Source of the DNA: Methylocystis sp. H62
GTDB taxonomy: Bacteria > Pseudomonadota > Alphaproteobacteria > Rhizobiales > Beijerinckiaceae
Assembly (NCBI RefSeq): GCF_015709515.1
Contig: NZ_JADNQZ010000058.1
Coordinates: 310,001-374,000 of the forward strand
Direction of reading: 5' to 3'
DNA length: 64,000 nucleotides
The notes beneath the pieces are model-generated. The model saw only the letters and a list, made by a program, of their open reading frames with translations. It did not search any database and was not told where the DNA came from. A program made the translations under genes and the position numbers. Positions 10,702 to 21,115 of this stretch are shown piece by piece; position 1 is the first letter of the stretch; each line of letters starts with the position of its first letter.

Positions 10702-13524
10702 TTAGACAAGAGCGCCGTGGCAATGCTTATATTTCTTACCCGAACCGCAAGGGCAGGGCTCATTGCGGCCCACCTTGCCCCAAGTGGCGGGATTGGTTGC
10801 GTCGCGCGCAACGGGCGCCTCGCTGACCGAGAGCCCGCGCGCCGAGAAATCGGCCCCCGCGAGACGCGTATTGAGATCATCGAGCGCAAGCTGCGCGCCG
10901 CCGCCGATCAGCGCCTCGGGATTGGGATGCGACATTTCCATCGGCGGCAGCTCCGGCGGCGCGGAAGGCGGGGCCTCGAAGGACACTTCCACGCGCATCA
11001 ATTGCGTGGTCACCGTTTCATCCCACCGCGTCATCAGGCTTTTGAACAGCTCGAGCGCTTCGGACTTGTACTCGTTAAGCGGGTCGCGCTGCGCCAGGCC
11101 GCGCCAGCCGATCACCTGACGAAGGTGGTCGAGCGCGACGAGATGTTCGCGCCACAGCGTATCGAGAGACTGCAGGACGACCTGCTTCTCGATCATGCGC
11201 ATCAGCGGCTCAGTGTTCTTTTCGACGCGCTCGGCGTAAGCGGCGTCGGCCGCCTCGAGCAGGCGCTCCTTGAGCTCCTCGTCGGCGATGCCTTCTTCCT
11301 TCGCCCAGCCGACGACCGGCAGATCGAGATTGAGCTTCGCTTTGACGTCTTCCGCCAGCCCGTTCACGTCCCAGGCCTCGGCGTAGGCGTCATGCGGAAT
11401 GTGCAGCGACACCATCGCGTCGACAACATCGGCGCGCATGTCGGCGGTCTGCTCCTCGACGCTCTCTTCGTCCATGATTTCGCGCCGGCGCTCGAAGATC
11501 ACCTTGCGCTGGTCGTTCATGACGTTGTCGAACTTGAGGATGTTCTTGCGGATGTCGAAGTTGCGCGCCTCGACCTTATGCTGCGCCTTCTCGATCGCCT
11601 TGTTGATCCAAGGATGGACGATGGCTTCGCCCTCCTGCAGGCCGAGCTTCACCAGCATCGAGTCCATGCGCTCGGAGCCGAAGATGCGCATGAGATCGTC
11701 CTGCAGCGACAGGAAAAATTTCGAGCGGCCAGGGTCGCCCTGACGTCCGGAGCGGCCGCGAAGCTGATTGTCGATGCGTCGGCTCTCGTGGCGCTCGGTG
11801 CCGATGATGTAAAGGCCGCCGGCGGCGATGGCCTTCTCCTTGAAGTCCGCGACTTCCTCGCGGATCTCGGCTTCCTTCTTGGCGCGCGCGTCGCCTTCGA
11901 GCCCGGCGCATTCCTGCATCACGCGCATCTCGACGTTGCCGCCGAGCTGAATGTCGGTGCCGCGGCCAGCCATATTGGTGGCGATGGTGATCGCGCCGGG
12001 CACGCCGGCTTCCGCGACGATATAGGCTTCCTGCTCGTGGAAGCGCGCATTGAGCACCGCGAAAAGCTTCGACGGCTTGCCGGACCGCGCCGCTGCGTAG
12101 AGTCCCGTCAGCCCCTTGGGATCGGCGAAGTCGATCATCGTATAGCCCTGCGCGAGCAGGAACTCCGCCAGCTGCTCCGACTTCTCGATCGACGTTGTGC
12201 CGACGAGAAGCGGCTGCATGCGCCCGTTTGCGTCCTGGATTTCGGCGGCGATCGCGCCGAGCTTTTCCTTGGCGCTGCGATAAACCTCGTCATCTTCATC
12301 GAGCCGGCAGACGTCGCGGTTCGTCGGAATTTCGACGACGTCCAGCTTGTAGATTTCGGCGAATTCATTCGCCTCCGTGGCCGCCGTGCCGGTCATGCCA
12401 GCGAGCTTGCCGTAGAGACGAAAGTAATTTTGGAAGGTGATCGACGCGAGGGTGACGTTTTCAGGCTGAACCTGAACGCGCTCCTTCGCTTCGAGGGCCT
12501 GATGCAGGCCTTCCGAATAGCGTCGGCCCGGCATCATGCGGCCGGTGAATTCGTCGATGATGACCACCTCGCCCTTGCGGACGATGTAATCCTTGTCCTT
12601 CTGGAAGAGCTTATGCGCGCGCAGCGCCTGATTGACGTGATGCACGAGCGTCACGTTGTGCGCTTCGTAAAGCGCGCCTTCCGTCAGTGCGCCGGACTCG
12701 GTCAGCAGCTCTTCCATATGCTCATTGCCGGCGTCGGTCAGATGAACCGTGCGCTGCTTCTCGTCGAGCTCGAAGTCGTCGGCGTTGAGCTTGGGCACCA
12801 GCTTGTCGATCGTATTGTAGAGATCGGACTTGTCGTCGATGGCGCCCGAGATGATGAGCGGCGTGCGCGCCTCGTCGATGAGGATCGAGTCGACTTCGTC
12901 GACGATCGCATAATTATGTCCGCGCTGAACCATCTGCGAGAACTCATATTTCATATTGTCGCGCAGATAGTCGAAGCCGAATTCGTTGTTGGTGCCGTAG
13001 GTGATGTCGCAGGCGTAGGCGGCGGCGCGATCCTCGTCCATGAGGTCATGCACCACGACCCCGACGCTCATGCCGAGAAATCTGTAGATCTGCCCCATCC
13101 ATTCGGAGTCGCGCTTGGCGAGATAGTCGTTCACCGTGACGACATGGACGCCTTTGCCGGCGAGCGCGTTGAGATAGACGGCGAGCGTGGCGACGAGTGT
13201 CTTGCCTTCGCCGGTGCGCATCTCCGAGATCGCGCCTTCGTGCAGCACCATGCCGCCGATGAGCTGGACGTCAAAGTGGCGTTGGCCGAGGGTGCGCTTG
13301 GCCGCCTCGCGCACCGTGGCGAAAGCCGGAACGAGCAGATCGTCGAGCGACTTGCCGGCGGCGTGCTCTTCGCGGAACTGGCGGGTGCGATCCCGTAGCT
13401 CATCATCGGTCAGCGCTTCGACGTCCGCCTCCAGGGCGTTGATCGCGTTGACCTTCGGCGCGTAGGTCTTAAGCCGGCGATCATTCGCCGTGCCGAAAAT
13501 CTTCTTGGCGAGTGCGCCGATCAT
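10702..13524 (-). CDS. secA: Preprotein translocase ATPase SecA
   Basis: Motor ATPase, 940 residues, that drives unfolded preproteins through SecYEG. Visible are the nucleotide-binding domain 1 with [32 protein letters not shown], the helicase-like motif [23 protein letters not shown] in domain 2, and a C-terminal zinc-binding SEC-C tail ([16 protein letters not shown]) used for SecB and lipid contact. Length and domain order are normal. The start [17 protein letters not shown] is typical. Confidence 0.98.
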   Translation of the reverse strand: MIGALAKKIFGTANDRRLKTYAPKVNAINALEADVEALTDDELRDRTRQFREEHAAGKSLDDLLVPAFATVREAAKRTLGQRHFDVQLIGGMVLHEGAISEMRTGEGKTLVATLAVYLNALAGKGVHVVTVNDYLAKRDSEWMGQIYRFLGMSVGVVVHDLMDEDRAAAYACDITYGTNNEFGFDYLRDNMKYEFSQMVQRGHNYAIVDEVDSILIDEARTPLIISGAIDDKSDLYNTIDKLVPKLNADDFELDEKQRTVHLTDAGNEHMEELLTESGALTEGALYEAHNVTLVHHVNQALRAHKLFQKDKDYIVRKGEVVIIDEFTGRMMPGRRYSEGLHQALEAKERVQVQPENVTLASITFQNYFRLYGKLAGMTGTAATEANEFAEIYKLDVVEIPTNRDVCRLDEDDEVYRSAKEKLGAIAAEIQDANGRMQPLLVGTTSIEKSEQLAEFLLAQGYTMIDFADPKGLTGLYAAARSGKPSKLFAVLNARFHEQEAYIVAEAGVPGAITIATNMAGRGTDIQLGGNVEMRVMQECAGLEGDARAKKEAEIREEVADFKEKAIAAGGLYIIGTERHESRRIDNQLRGRSGRQGDPGRSKFFLSLQDDLMRIFGSERMDSMLVKLGLQEGEAIVHPWINKAIEKAQHKVEARNFDIRKNILKFDNVMNDQRKVIFERRREIMDEESVEEQTADMRADVVDAMVSLHIPHDAYAEAWDVNGLAEDVKAKLNLDLPVVGWAKEEGIADEELKERLLEAADAAYAERVEKNTEPLMRMIEKQVVLQSLDTLWREHLVALDHLRQVIGWRGLAQRDPLNEYKSEALELFKSLMTRWDETVTTQLMRVEVSFEAPPSAPPELPPMEMSHPNPEALIGGGAQLALDDLNTRLAGADFSARGLSVSEAPVARDATNPATWGKVGRNEPCPCGSGKKYKHCHGALV

Positions 13525-13727
13525 TCTTGCGAACCTTTCTCCCGCGCAGCGTCTGCCGCCTTCTCGGCGCGCCGGGGAATGGCGGCCGGCGGAACGTCAC
13601 ATAATGCATGAATAACATACGCCTGCGACATCGACCCAATGGCGGCGGGGCGCCGAGACCGACGCGGCGTTTCCGCGCGAGAGATAAGAGCCGCCGGAAA
13701 CCTTGTCAATGAAGGGCCTTTCCCGCG

Positions 13728-14699
13728 TTAAGGCGCTTCATCGATCGGGCGCAGGGGCGACGGCATCGCGCCCGACTGCATCAGCCGCAAGAATTGCTTT
13801 ATGCCGACCGGCTCATTGCCGTTCGGGTGCACGAGCACGATCGAGCCCGGGCGGGGCCTTAAGCCGAGCGCCAGCCAGGAGTCGGCGCCGAGCGCGATGA
13901 GATGCCGGCTGCGGACGTTCTCCAGCAGCGCGGCGTCGGCGACAAGACCTGGAAAGCGGAAAAAAACCGACGGCGTTTCGCCTTGGGCGATGATGAGCTT
14001 CTCCGTCTCGAAAATCTCGCGATCGACGTCCACGCCCGGCCGCAGGAAGTAATTCCGCCCGTCCGGAAGGCGGCGAACATAGGGATGGCTGAAGGAATGA
14101 TTGGCCCAGGCGATGTCGAGCGCGCCGCTGCGCGCCTTCTCGCGCAGCCAGGCGAAGTCGGCGCCGTGGCGGGCGATCCAGCCGCCGGAGACGGCGAGCA
14201 TTACGGGCGTGCGCGGCCCCTGCGCGGCGAGTTCTTCGAAAAAGGCGCGGTCCAGCGGCTTGCGGCTCGGGCAGAGGTCGCCGGTCACAAAGGCGCCGCC
14301 GCCGGCGCCGTGAATGAGGCCGGCGTTGACGAGCGCCGGCGGACGCGCCGGGTCTTGCGGCGGATGCAGCGCTTTGAGATAGCGCGTCTCGGCCTGCGCC
14401 GCATCGCTCGTCTCCTGGCAGCGCCAGCAGGCGGCGCGCTCCAGCGACGTTTGTAGCGACTGTGGATCGACGGTCAGGATCAGCGGCGTCCCGTCGACGC
14501 TCATGCGCCGGATGGCCAGCCGCGCTGCGCCGCTTTCGCTCGCGCAGCTCTCGAAAACCGGCGCATAGGCGCGCACTCGCTCGCGCGTCGGCGGAACCCC
14601 GGGCATGATCTCGACCGGAGCGCAGGCGCTGTCTTCACCGCGCGCCGTTGCGGCGCCGGCTACGCATGTCCACAATAGCAGAACGACGACCCGTCTCAC
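13728..14699 (-). CDS. Exported polysaccharide deacetylase family protein
   Basis: Protein of 323 residues with a signal peptide (MRRVVVLLLWTCVAGAATARG) and a NodB-like C-terminal half: FVTGDLCPS supplies the metal-site aspartate region, and WANHSFSHPY gives the H-x3-H metal ligands. The N-terminal ~110 residues are less recognisable and contain several cysteines. It probably removes N- or O-acetyl groups from a cell-wall or envelope polysaccharide. Divergently arranged with the acetyltransferase at 14709, with only 9 bp between start codons, so the two promoters must lie inside the neighbouring genes or overlap. Confidence 0.75.
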   Translation of the reverse strand: MRRVVVLLLWTCVAGAATARGEDSACAPVEIMPGVPPTRERVRAYAPVFESCASESGAARLAIRRMSVDGTPLILTVDPQSLQTSLERAACWRCQETSDAAQAETRYLKALHPPQDPARPPALVNAGLIHGAGGGAFVTGDLCPSRKPLDRAFFEELAAQGPRTPVMLAVSGGWIARHGADFAWLREKARSGALDIAWANHSFSHPYVRRLPDGRNYFLRPGVDVDREIFETEKLIIAQGETPSVFFRFPGLVADAALLENVRSRHLIALGADSWLALGLRPRPGSIVLVHPNGNEPVGIKQFLRLMQSGAMPSPLRPIDEAP

Positions 14700-14708
14700 G
14701 GCCCGATC

Positions 14709-15140
14709 ATGATAAAAAAAGAAGAGATTGAGAAGCTCGCTCTGTCGATCGAAACGGCGGAATCAGCGGAGCTTGCGGCGCGTCTCGGCGCGGCGCTTGG
14801 CGAACGTTTCGGCGTGCGGGACGAAACGCCTTTCTCCATTCTGGCGCGCGGGGAAGATGGCGCGCTGATCGGCGGGATCAATGGCCTCATCCATTGGCGA
14901 TGGGCCTATGTGCGCCATCTCTGGGTGGCGGAGTCGCGGCGCGGCCAGGGCCTCGGCGCCCGGCTGATGGGGGAGGCGGAGCGCCTCGCGCGGGACCGTG
15001 GTTGCGTCGGCGTCTATATCGACACATTCGAGAAACGCGTCGCTGCATTCTATGAGAGGCTCGGCTTCGCGCGCGCGGGCGAAATCGCGGATTTTCCGCC
15101 GGGCCACAGCCGCATCTCCCTAAGCAAGCTTTTCCGATGA
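14709..15140 (+). CDS. GNAT family N-acetyltransferase
   Basis: GNAT fold protein of 143 residues. The acetyl-CoA pyrophosphate loop is seen in WVAESRRGQGLGARLM (R-x-x-G-x-G/A), followed by the C-terminal FYERLGFARAGEI strand-helix common in this family. The substrate is unknown. Its stop overlaps the start of the alcohol dehydrogenase gene (ATGA), so the two are translationally coupled. Confidence 0.85.
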   Translation: MIKKEEIEKLALSIETAESAELAARLGAALGERFGVRDETPFSILARGEDGALIGGINGLIHWRWAYVRHLWVAESRRGQGLGARLMGEAERLARDRGCVGVYIDTFEKRVAAFYERLGFARAGEIADFPPGHSRISLSKLFR

Positions 15141-16132
15141 CTGAGATCATGACAGCCATGGTCCTGCTGCGGCCCCACGCGCCGCTCGTCATGGAGGAGC
15201 GGCCGACCCCGTCGCCCGGCGTCGGAGACGTGCGGCTCAAGGTTGAGGCCTGCGGCGTGTGTCGCACCGATCTCCATGTCGTCGATGGCGAACTGACCGA
15301 GCCGAAGCTTCCGATCGTTCCGGGCCACGAAATCGTCGGGCGCGTCGAGGCGATCGGTCGCGGCGTGAGCGGTTTCTCGCTTGGACAGCGGGTCGGCGTT
15401 CCCTGGCTTGGCCACACCTGCGGGCATTGCCCCTACTGTATGAGCGCGCGCGAAAATTTATGCGACGATCCGCTCTTCACCGGCTACACGCGCGATGGCG
15501 GCTATGCGTCGCATGCGGTCGCGGATGCGTCCTACTGCTTTCCGTTGCCGGAGACTGGCGATCCGGCGACGCTCGCGCCATTGCTCTGCGCGGGCCTCAT
15601 CGGCTGGCGCACGCTGAAGATGGCGGGTCCGGCGGAAGCGATCGGCATCTACGGCTTCGGCGCCGCCGCCCACATCATTGCTCAGGTTGCGATCGCTCAA
15701 GGCAAGCGCGTTCACGCATTTGTGCGGCCGGGCGATCAGGCGGCGGCGGAATTCGCGCGCTCGCTCGGCGCGGCCTCGGCGCAGGATTCCGACGCGCCCT
15801 CGCCAGAGCCGCTCGACGTCGCGCTGATCTTCGCGCCCGTCGGCGCGCTCGTTCCGCGCGCGCTCGCCGCGACGAAAAAAGGCGGCGCGGTCGTGTGCGG
15901 CGGCATTCACATGAGCGACATTCCGAGTTTTCCATACGCGCTGCTTTGGGAGGAGCGACGACTGCTCTCTGTGGCGAATCTTACGCGCGAAGACGCGCGC
16001 GAGTTTCTTGCGCTCGCGCCGACGATTCCGCTGAACATGCATGCGACGCGCTATCCTCTGGCGCAGGCGAATGAGGCGCTCGCCGATCTGCGCGAGGGTC
16101 GGCTGCAAGGCGCCGCGGTGCTGATTCCATAG
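15137..16132 (+). CDS. Zinc-dependent alcohol dehydrogenase (MDR superfamily)
   Basis: NAD(P)-dependent oxidoreductase of 331 residues. The catalytic zinc site is CGVCRTDLH with GHE, and the structural zinc lobe is CGHCPYCMSARENLC with four cysteines. The Rossmann segment is GIYGFGAAAHIIAQVA. It resembles COG1064-type alcohol dehydrogenases that act on short primary alcohols or aldehydes; the exact substrate is not visible. It is coupled to the upstream acetyltransferase by a 4-bp overlap. An intergenic palindrome lies downstream. Confidence 0.88.
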   Translation: MTEIMTAMVLLRPHAPLVMEERPTPSPGVGDVRLKVEACGVCRTDLHVVDGELTEPKLPIVPGHEIVGRVEAIGRGVSGFSLGQRVGVPWLGHTCGHCPYCMSARENLCDDPLFTGYTRDGGYASHAVADASYCFPLPETGDPATLAPLLCAGLIGWRTLKMAGPAEAIGIYGFGAAAHIIAQVAIAQGKRVHAFVRPGDQAAAEFARSLGAASAQDSDAPSPEPLDVALIFAPVGALVPRALAATKKGGAVVCGGIHMSDIPSFPYALLWEERRLLSVANLTREDAREFLALAPTIPLNMHATRYPLAQANEALADLREGRLQGAAVLIP

Positions 16133-16164
16133 GACAGCGCTGCATTAGACTTTGACATGTTTCC

Positions 16165-16249
16165 CGTCATTGCGAGGCGCGACAGCGCCGAAGCAATCCA
16201 CGCTGTTGCGCGATTCTGGATTGCTTCGCCTTCGGCTCGCAATGACGAC
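16165..16249. repeat. Intergenic palindromic repeat (GTCATTGCGAG type)
   Basis: Two arms face each other: CGTCATTGCGAG...GAAGCAATCCA (16165-16200) and TGGATTGCTTC...CTCGCAATGACG (16217-16249). Repeats with these termini are common in Hyphomicrobiales genomes, from general knowledge. It sits between the convergent alcohol dehydrogenase and kinase genes. Confidence 0.75.
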
Positions 16250-16263
16250 GCATAACGCCTGCA

Positions 16264-17772
16264 TCATTCCCGTGAGGGCAATGCGTGGCGGGACTCAAAG
16301 GCCTTTCTTATTTGGGCGGCGATGATCGCCGTGTCTTTCGACGCGTCGATCTTGATCCATTCGATTTCGCCGCTCGGCTTCTCCATCTGCGCTTCGAGCA
16401 CGTCGCGCGTCGCGTCCGACACGTCGTTGACGCGCGCATCGACGCGCGCCGCGCGCCGGTCGAGATCGAGATCGAGCCAGACCCCGAGGAACGGCGCTCG
16501 CGCACGCTCCGCCGCGGTTTTTATTGCTTCGCGATCTTGAGAACGGTCGAAGACGGCGTCGACGATGACGGGCCAGCCGCGCGCGGCCGATCGCGCCACG
16601 GCGTCGAACATTTCGCCATAGACCTGCGCCGACACGGCGCTCGCGTAGGCTTCCTGCGGAAGACGCGCGGTCGGCGCGACGCCGAAGAGCCGTTTGCGCA
16701 TGCGATCGCTGTTGATGACGCGCGCGCCGGGCGGACTACCGATGCTCGCGGCGAGCGCCGCGGCGACGCTCGATTTTCCTGATCCGCTCAGCCCCCCGAT
16801 CGCGATGACGGCGCCTGTGGCCGGCGCGAGCAGCGCCATCGCCAAATCGAAATAGAGGCGCGCGCGTTCCAAGTTTTGCTGCGACGCCTCGACATGCGCG
16901 CGGATGGCGGCGCGCAGCGACATGAAGAAGGGAAGCAGCGGCAGGCCATCAGTTTCGTCGCGGGCGTCGAGATAGCGGTTGAACGCCAGATTGGCGCAGC
17001 CGAACGCGCCGACCCGCCAGAGATCCATCAGCAGGAAGCTGACGTCATACAGCACGTCGATCGTCGCGATCTCGTCGTCGAATTCGAGACAGTCGAAGAG
17101 CGTCGGGACGCCCTCGAACAGACAGATGTTGCGTAGCGTCAGATCGCCGTGGCAGCGGCGCACCTTGCCCCGCGTCTTGCGCGCGTCGAGAAGAGCCCCT
17201 TGCGCGTCGAGGGCTCCGTTAAGCCGGGCGATAAGCGAACCGATTTGTTCCGCGCTTGCAGCCGCCGCATTGCGCAAGCTCAAAGCCGTATCGTCCAGCG
17301 TTCGGCGCATCGCCGCCGCGCCGCCCTTTTCATAGTTCGGCGCCGCCGCGTCATGGGTCTTCGCGATTTGGCGCGCCAGGGCCTCCACCATCACGTGCGT
17401 CAGGCGGCCGTCCTTCGCAATCTGCTCCAAGAGGTCTTCGTCGGCGAAGCGCCGCATGACGACCACGGCGTCGATCATCTCGCCCGCGCCGTCGAGCGCC
17501 AGCCGGCCGTCCCTCTCGCGGGTCACGCGATGCGCGCCGAGATATAGTTCGGGCGCGAAGCTCGCGTTGAGCGTCGCTTCCCGCGCGCACATCTCCCATC
17601 GGCGGCTCGGCGTCGAAAAGTCGAGATAGGGGAAGCGCACCGCTTTCTTCAGCTTGTAGGCGCGCGTTCCGCAGAGCGCGACGACCGAAATGTGAGTCGT
17701 GACGATTCGCTCCGCGCCGCCTTCGAGCGAGGCGAGAAAGCGCACGACTTCATCTTGCGCGCCAAAATCCAT
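16264..17772 (-). CDS. Two-domain kinase: aminoglycoside-phosphotransferase-like domain plus P-loop kinase
   Basis: Protein of 502 residues. The N-terminal ~310 residues are APH/ChoK-like: catalytic loop CHGDLTLRNICLFEGVP, followed by FDCLEFDDEIATIDVLYD as the metal-binding segment. The C-terminal ~180 residues form a separate AAA/gluconokinase-like P-loop domain with Walker A GGLSGSGKSS. This COG2187+COG0645 fusion is widespread in proteobacteria with no settled substrate. It is not evidence of antibiotic resistance. It stands alone between a convergent repeat and the gapR-like gene. Confidence 0.8.
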   Translation of the reverse strand: MDFGAQDEVVRFLASLEGGAERIVTTHISVVALCGTRAYKLKKAVRFPYLDFSTPSRRWEMCAREATLNASFAPELYLGAHRVTRERDGRLALDGAGEMIDAVVVMRRFADEDLLEQIAKDGRLTHVMVEALARQIAKTHDAAAPNYEKGGAAAMRRTLDDTALSLRNAAAASAEQIGSLIARLNGALDAQGALLDARKTRGKVRRCHGDLTLRNICLFEGVPTLFDCLEFDDEIATIDVLYDVSFLLMDLWRVGAFGCANLAFNRYLDARDETDGLPLLPFFMSLRAAIRAHVEASQQNLERARLYFDLAMALLAPATGAVIAIGGLSGSGKSSVAAALAASIGSPPGARVINSDRMRKRLFGVAPTARLPQEAYASAVSAQVYGEMFDAVARSAARGWPVIVDAVFDRSQDREAIKTAAERARAPFLGVWLDLDLDRRAARVDARVNDVSDATRDVLEAQMEKPSGEIEWIKIDASKDTAIIAAQIRKAFESRHALPSRE

Positions 17773-17852
17773 ATGGAGTCTCGGAACTCGCGCCCACTGA
17801 CGCCGTGCGTGAGGCGAACCGTCCCCCGCGGCCGCCTTGGGTTTGATTGAGC

Positions 17853-18095
17853 CTATTCCATGCCGAGCGCGGAAAGATAGAGGTCGAGGATTTCCTCCTC
17901 CTCCTCCCGCTTGTGCTTATCCAAACGGCGTATCGACACGATCTTGCGCATCACCTTGGGGTCGAACCCGGTCCCTTTCGCTTCCGCGTAGACATCCTTG
18001 ATGTCATCGCTGATCGCACGCTTTTCCTCCTCGAGCTTCTCGATCCGCTCGATGAAGGCGCGCAAATGTCCGCCGTCGACGGCGTTGCTGGTCAT
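17853..18095 (-). CDS. gapR: GapR-like DNA-binding protein (DUF2312)
   Basis: Small protein of 80 residues with the DUF2312 signature: a long helical N-terminal part ([20 protein letters not shown]) and the [20 protein letters not shown] segment. In Caulobacter, GapR is an essential nucleoid protein that binds overtwisted AT-rich DNA and helps topoisomerases during replication. The start at ATG 18095 gives the normal family length; a much longer open frame upstream is not supported. Highly charged with a glutamate run near the C-terminus. Confidence 0.88.
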   Translation of the reverse strand: MTSNAVDGGHLRAFIERIEKLEEEKRAISDDIKDVYAEAKGTGFDPKVMRKIVSIRRLDKHKREEEEEILDLYLSALGME

Positions 18096-18284
18096 GTGCA
18101 ATTCCCGAGGCTGCTCCGGGCGGGCGGGGCGCGCGCCGGCTGGGCGGGAGCCTTGCGACAAACCAGCGGCGCTCGTCAAGGCGGCAGGGCCACTAATCCC
18201 CGAATTCCGCACCCCGAGCGGCGCACTTGAAACCGGCCTTAAGGTCGCCGATCTTTGGCGGGCCACCAGAAAGGCCGTAAATTG

Positions 18285-18767
18285 ATGACCGAGCGGGATC
18301 CCTTTTCCAGTCGCGAGCGCCCCATGGCCCCCATCGGGGCGCGCGCCGCGCCTTACATACCGCCACAGGCGCTCGAGGGCGTGCGCACGCGCCGCATCGG
18401 CGCCGTGATGCTCGATTTGATCCTCGTCTCCGGCATGTCGGCGGCGCTGTTCGTCGCTCTCTTCATCCTCAGCGCCGGATTGTCGGCGTTCATCCTGCCG
18501 CCTCTGTTCCCGATCGTCGCCTTTTTCTACAATGGCCTGACGGTGTCGGGGCGGAGGATGGCGACGCCCGGTATGGCCTTCATGGACCTGGAGATGCGCA
18601 CGATGGACGGAGACCCGGTGCCGTTTCTGCAGGCGGCCGTCCACGCCGTGCTGTTTTATGTCACATGGCTGTTCCCGCCGCTGCTGCTCGTTTCGCTGTT
18701 TGCAGGCGACAAGCGCTGCCTGCACGACATGCTGGCGGACGTCATCGTCTTGCGGCGCTCGTCTTAA
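18285..18767 (+). CDS. RDD family membrane protein
   Basis: About 160 residues with the RDD pattern: [14 protein letters not shown] (first segment, Arg and Asp), a second hydrophobic hairpin, and [17 protein letters not shown] at the end. Three to four membrane segments are expected. RDD proteins are inner-membrane proteins whose roles are mostly unknown. The start at ATG 18285 follows AAAGG; an ATG-less extension upstream is possible. It is followed after 85 bp by bpt on the same strand. Confidence 0.8.
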   Translation: MTERDPFSSRERPMAPIGARAAPYIPPQALEGVRTRRIGAVMLDLILVSGMSAALFVALFILSAGLSAFILPPLFPIVAFFYNGLTVSGRRMATPGMAFMDLEMRTMDGDPVPFLQAAVHAVLFYVTWLFPPLLLVSLFAGDKRCLHDMLADVIVLRRSS

Positions 18768-18852
18768 AATCCGCAACTTCGACGCCGAATCTGCCCTTGG
18801 CGCGCGCCGGGTGGGCGCTCTAGATAATTTTTGGGATTTGGGATTTTAGAGC

Positions 18853-19584
18853 GTGACGAAAGAGCCGCGCGACGCGCCGCAATTCTATCTGACCTCTCCG
18901 GCTCCGTGCCCCTATTTGCCGGGCCGCGAGGAGCGGAAGGTTTTTACGCATCTGATCGGGCTGCGCGCGCCGGCGCTCAACGACACGCTGACGCAATCCG
19001 GCTTCCGTCGCTCGCAGACCATCGCCTACCGCCCCGCTTGTGAGCAGTGCCGAGCCTGCGTGTCGGTGCGAGTCAAGATCGACGAATTCACGCCGTCGCA
19101 CGGCATGCGTCGCGTCCGCCGGCGTAACGCCGAGCTTGTCATCGAAACACGGCCGGCGCGGGCGACGCAGGAGCAATACGCCTTGTTTCGCCGCTACGTC
19201 AGCGCCCGCCATTCCGACGGCGGAATGGCCGACATGAGCATGATCGACTATCAGATGATGATCGAAGACAGCCACGTCGACACGCGGCTCGTCGAATATC
19301 GTCTCGCCCAAGGCAATGGCGAGAGCGGCGCGCTGGTCGCCTGCTGCTTGACCGACCGGCTCTCGGACGGGCTGTCGATGGTCTATTCCTTCTATGAGCC
19401 TGAACTCGAGCACAAATCCCTCGGGGTCTTCATGATTCTGGATCATGCGGAGCGCGCCCGCGCCTTTGGTCTGCCGCATGTGTACCTTGGCTATTGGGTC
19501 GAAGGTTCGCGCAAGATGGAATATAAGTCGCGCTTCCTGCCTCAAGAGCGCCTGGGCATGAGCGGCTGGGTCCGCGTGGACTAG
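18853..19584 (+). CDS. bpt: Aspartate/glutamate leucyltransferase (N-end rule)
   Basis: Transfers Leu from Leu-tRNA to proteins with N-terminal Asp or Glu, making them ClpS/ClpAP substrates. The 243-residue protein contains the ATE N-terminal motif [14 protein letters not shown] and [13 protein letters not shown], then the C-terminal GNAT-like domain with [20 protein letters not shown] and [18 protein letters not shown]. Length matches Bpt. It begins with GTG at 18853. Confidence 0.95.
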   Translation: MTKEPRDAPQFYLTSPAPCPYLPGREERKVFTHLIGLRAPALNDTLTQSGFRRSQTIAYRPACEQCRACVSVRVKIDEFTPSHGMRRVRRRNAELVIETRPARATQEQYALFRRYVSARHSDGGMADMSMIDYQMMIEDSHVDTRLVEYRLAQGNGESGALVACCLTDRLSDGLSMVYSFYEPELEHKSLGVFMILDHAERARAFGLPHVYLGYWVEGSRKMEYKSRFLPQERLGMSGWVRVD

Positions 19585-19749
19585 CCGCAGGAATGGGCTA
19601 AGGCTTGGCGGCGGCCGTTCGCCGCGCGCCGGCAGGCCACAAAATCGCCGGACTATTCGCGCCTTGTTAACGTCGAAGATGCACAACTCGATCGAAAGAG
19701 CCGGCGCGGTCCTCTAGGCGGCGTCGTCTTTCGGCTTGACCGCCGGAGC

Positions 19750-21105
19750 ATGCATCCGGCGATGCGATTGGAGCGATCTGTGCGAGAATCCGCAATTTTC
19801 CAGTTTGCCGGCGCCGCGCTCGTCCTTGGCGCGGTCGCTCTCACGCCCGCCGCAGCCGCCTGGGACCAGGACGGACAGGCTGAATGGGCGCAGCGCTATG
19901 ACGCCGACGCCCGCTTGACCGTGTCGCGATCGACGACCCCCATCCTGTCGACTCATACGGTGGCCGCCACGGAAGCGGCGATCGAGCGTTTGCGCGAAAT
20001 CGCGGCCAATGGCGGCTGGCCACAGGTGCCGGGCGGCCAACAGCTGCGGCTAGGCTCGAACAGTCCGGCGGTCTCGGCGTTACGCCGCCGCCTGATCGTT
20101 TCCGGGGACATTGGGGCCGAAACCGGCGCGAGCCCGGTGTTCGACTCCTATGTCGAAGCGGCGGTGCGCCGGTTCCAGGCGCGCCACGGCATCATTTCGA
20201 CCGGCGTCGTCAATCAGCAGACCGTTCAGGCGTTGAATGTGCCGGCCGAAACCCGGCTGAAGCAGCTCGAGACCAATCTGGTGCGTCTGCGCAGTTTTTC
20301 GCACGGCCTCGGCAACCGCTACGTCACCGCCAACATCCCGGCCGCGTCGGTCGAGACAGTCGAAAACGACGAGGTCGTCACCCATCACATGGCGGGAGTG
20401 GGCAAGATCGACCGCCAGTCGCCGGTGATGCAGACCAAGGCGATCCAGGTCAATTTCAATCCGTTCTGGACGGTGCCGGCGTCGGTGATCCGCAAGGATC
20501 TGATCCCCAAGATGCAGGCGGATCCAAACTATCTCAACGCCAATCACATCCGTGTCTACAGCAAGGACAATCAGGAGCTGCAGCCCGAGCAGATCAATTG
20601 GCGCTCGCTCGACGCGCTTAATTTCCGCTTCCGCCAGGACATCGGCGGCGACTTCAACTCGCTTGGCGTCGTGCGCATCGACATCGCCAACCCCTACGGC
20701 GTCTACATGCACGATACGCCCGCTAAAGGCGTTTTTGGCGACGACTTCCGCTTCGTCTCTTCGGGCTGCATCCGGCTTCAGAATGTTCGCGACTATGTCG
20801 CCTGGCTGCTGAAGGAGACGCCCGGCTGGGACCGCGACCATATTGACCAGGTCATCGCCTCAGGCGAACGCGTGGACGTCAAGATCACGCCGGCCGTGCC
20901 GGTCTACTGGGTCTACATTACGGCATGGGCGGCGCCGGACGGCGTCACGCAGTTTCGCGACGACATCTACCAGCGCGACGGCCTCGGCGTGCGGTCCGCC
21001 GGCGCCGATACGCCGGCGCCGGTGGTGCAGGCGGCGCGTCCGGTGCGCGGCGAAGGGCTGTTCCCGAGCGATGACGACAGCTATTTCGAGGAGCGCACCC
21101 GGTAA
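19750..21105 (+). CDS. L,D-transpeptidase (YcbB/LdtD-like) with peptidoglycan-binding domain
   Basis: Periplasmic enzyme that cross-links peptidoglycan by 3-3 bonds or attaches proteins to it. The 451 residues start with an N-terminal hydrophobic export segment (to about residue 37). Then comes a PG_binding_1-like domain (GSNSPAVSALRRRL...AAVRRFQARHGI...TGVVNQQTVQALNVP), followed by the YkuD catalytic domain with His in MHDTPAKGVF and catalytic Cys in SSGCIRLQN. The C-terminal ~60 residues are Pro/Ala-rich and probably disordered. L,D-transpeptidation is prominent in polar-growing Hyphomicrobiales. Confidence 0.92.
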   Translation: MHPAMRLERSVRESAIFQFAGAALVLGAVALTPAAAAWDQDGQAEWAQRYDADARLTVSRSTTPILSTHTVAATEAAIERLREIAANGGWPQVPGGQQLRLGSNSPAVSALRRRLIVSGDIGAETGASPVFDSYVEAAVRRFQARHGIISTGVVNQQTVQALNVPAETRLKQLETNLVRLRSFSHGLGNRYVTANIPAASVETVENDEVVTHHMAGVGKIDRQSPVMQTKAIQVNFNPFWTVPASVIRKDLIPKMQADPNYLNANHIRVYSKDNQELQPEQINWRSLDALNFRFRQDIGGDFNSLGVVRIDIANPYGVYMHDTPAKGVFGDDFRFVSSGCIRLQNVRDYVAWLLKETPGWDRDHIDQVIASGERVDVKITPAVPVYWVYITAWAAPDGVTQFRDDIYQRDGLGVRSAGADTPAPVVQAARPVRGEGLFPSDDDSYFEERTR

Positions 21106-21115
21106 AACTGCGGCC

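Noticed and set aside
10600-13398. Very long (932-codon) open frame on the plus strand opposite secA
   Set aside because: It is an antisense shadow of secA, typical of high-GC genomes; composition is Arg/Asp/His-rich and unlike any protein family.
13521-13709. 62-codon open frame overlapping the secA start by 4 bp
   Set aside because: Sequence is Arg/Ala-rich without recognisable features and no good ribosome-binding site; likely chance in GC-rich DNA.
16264-17772. Antibiotic-resistance gene (aminoglycoside phosphotransferase)
   Set aside because: Only the N-terminal fold is APH-like; the fusion with a P-loop kinase is a housekeeping-type family with no link to resistance.
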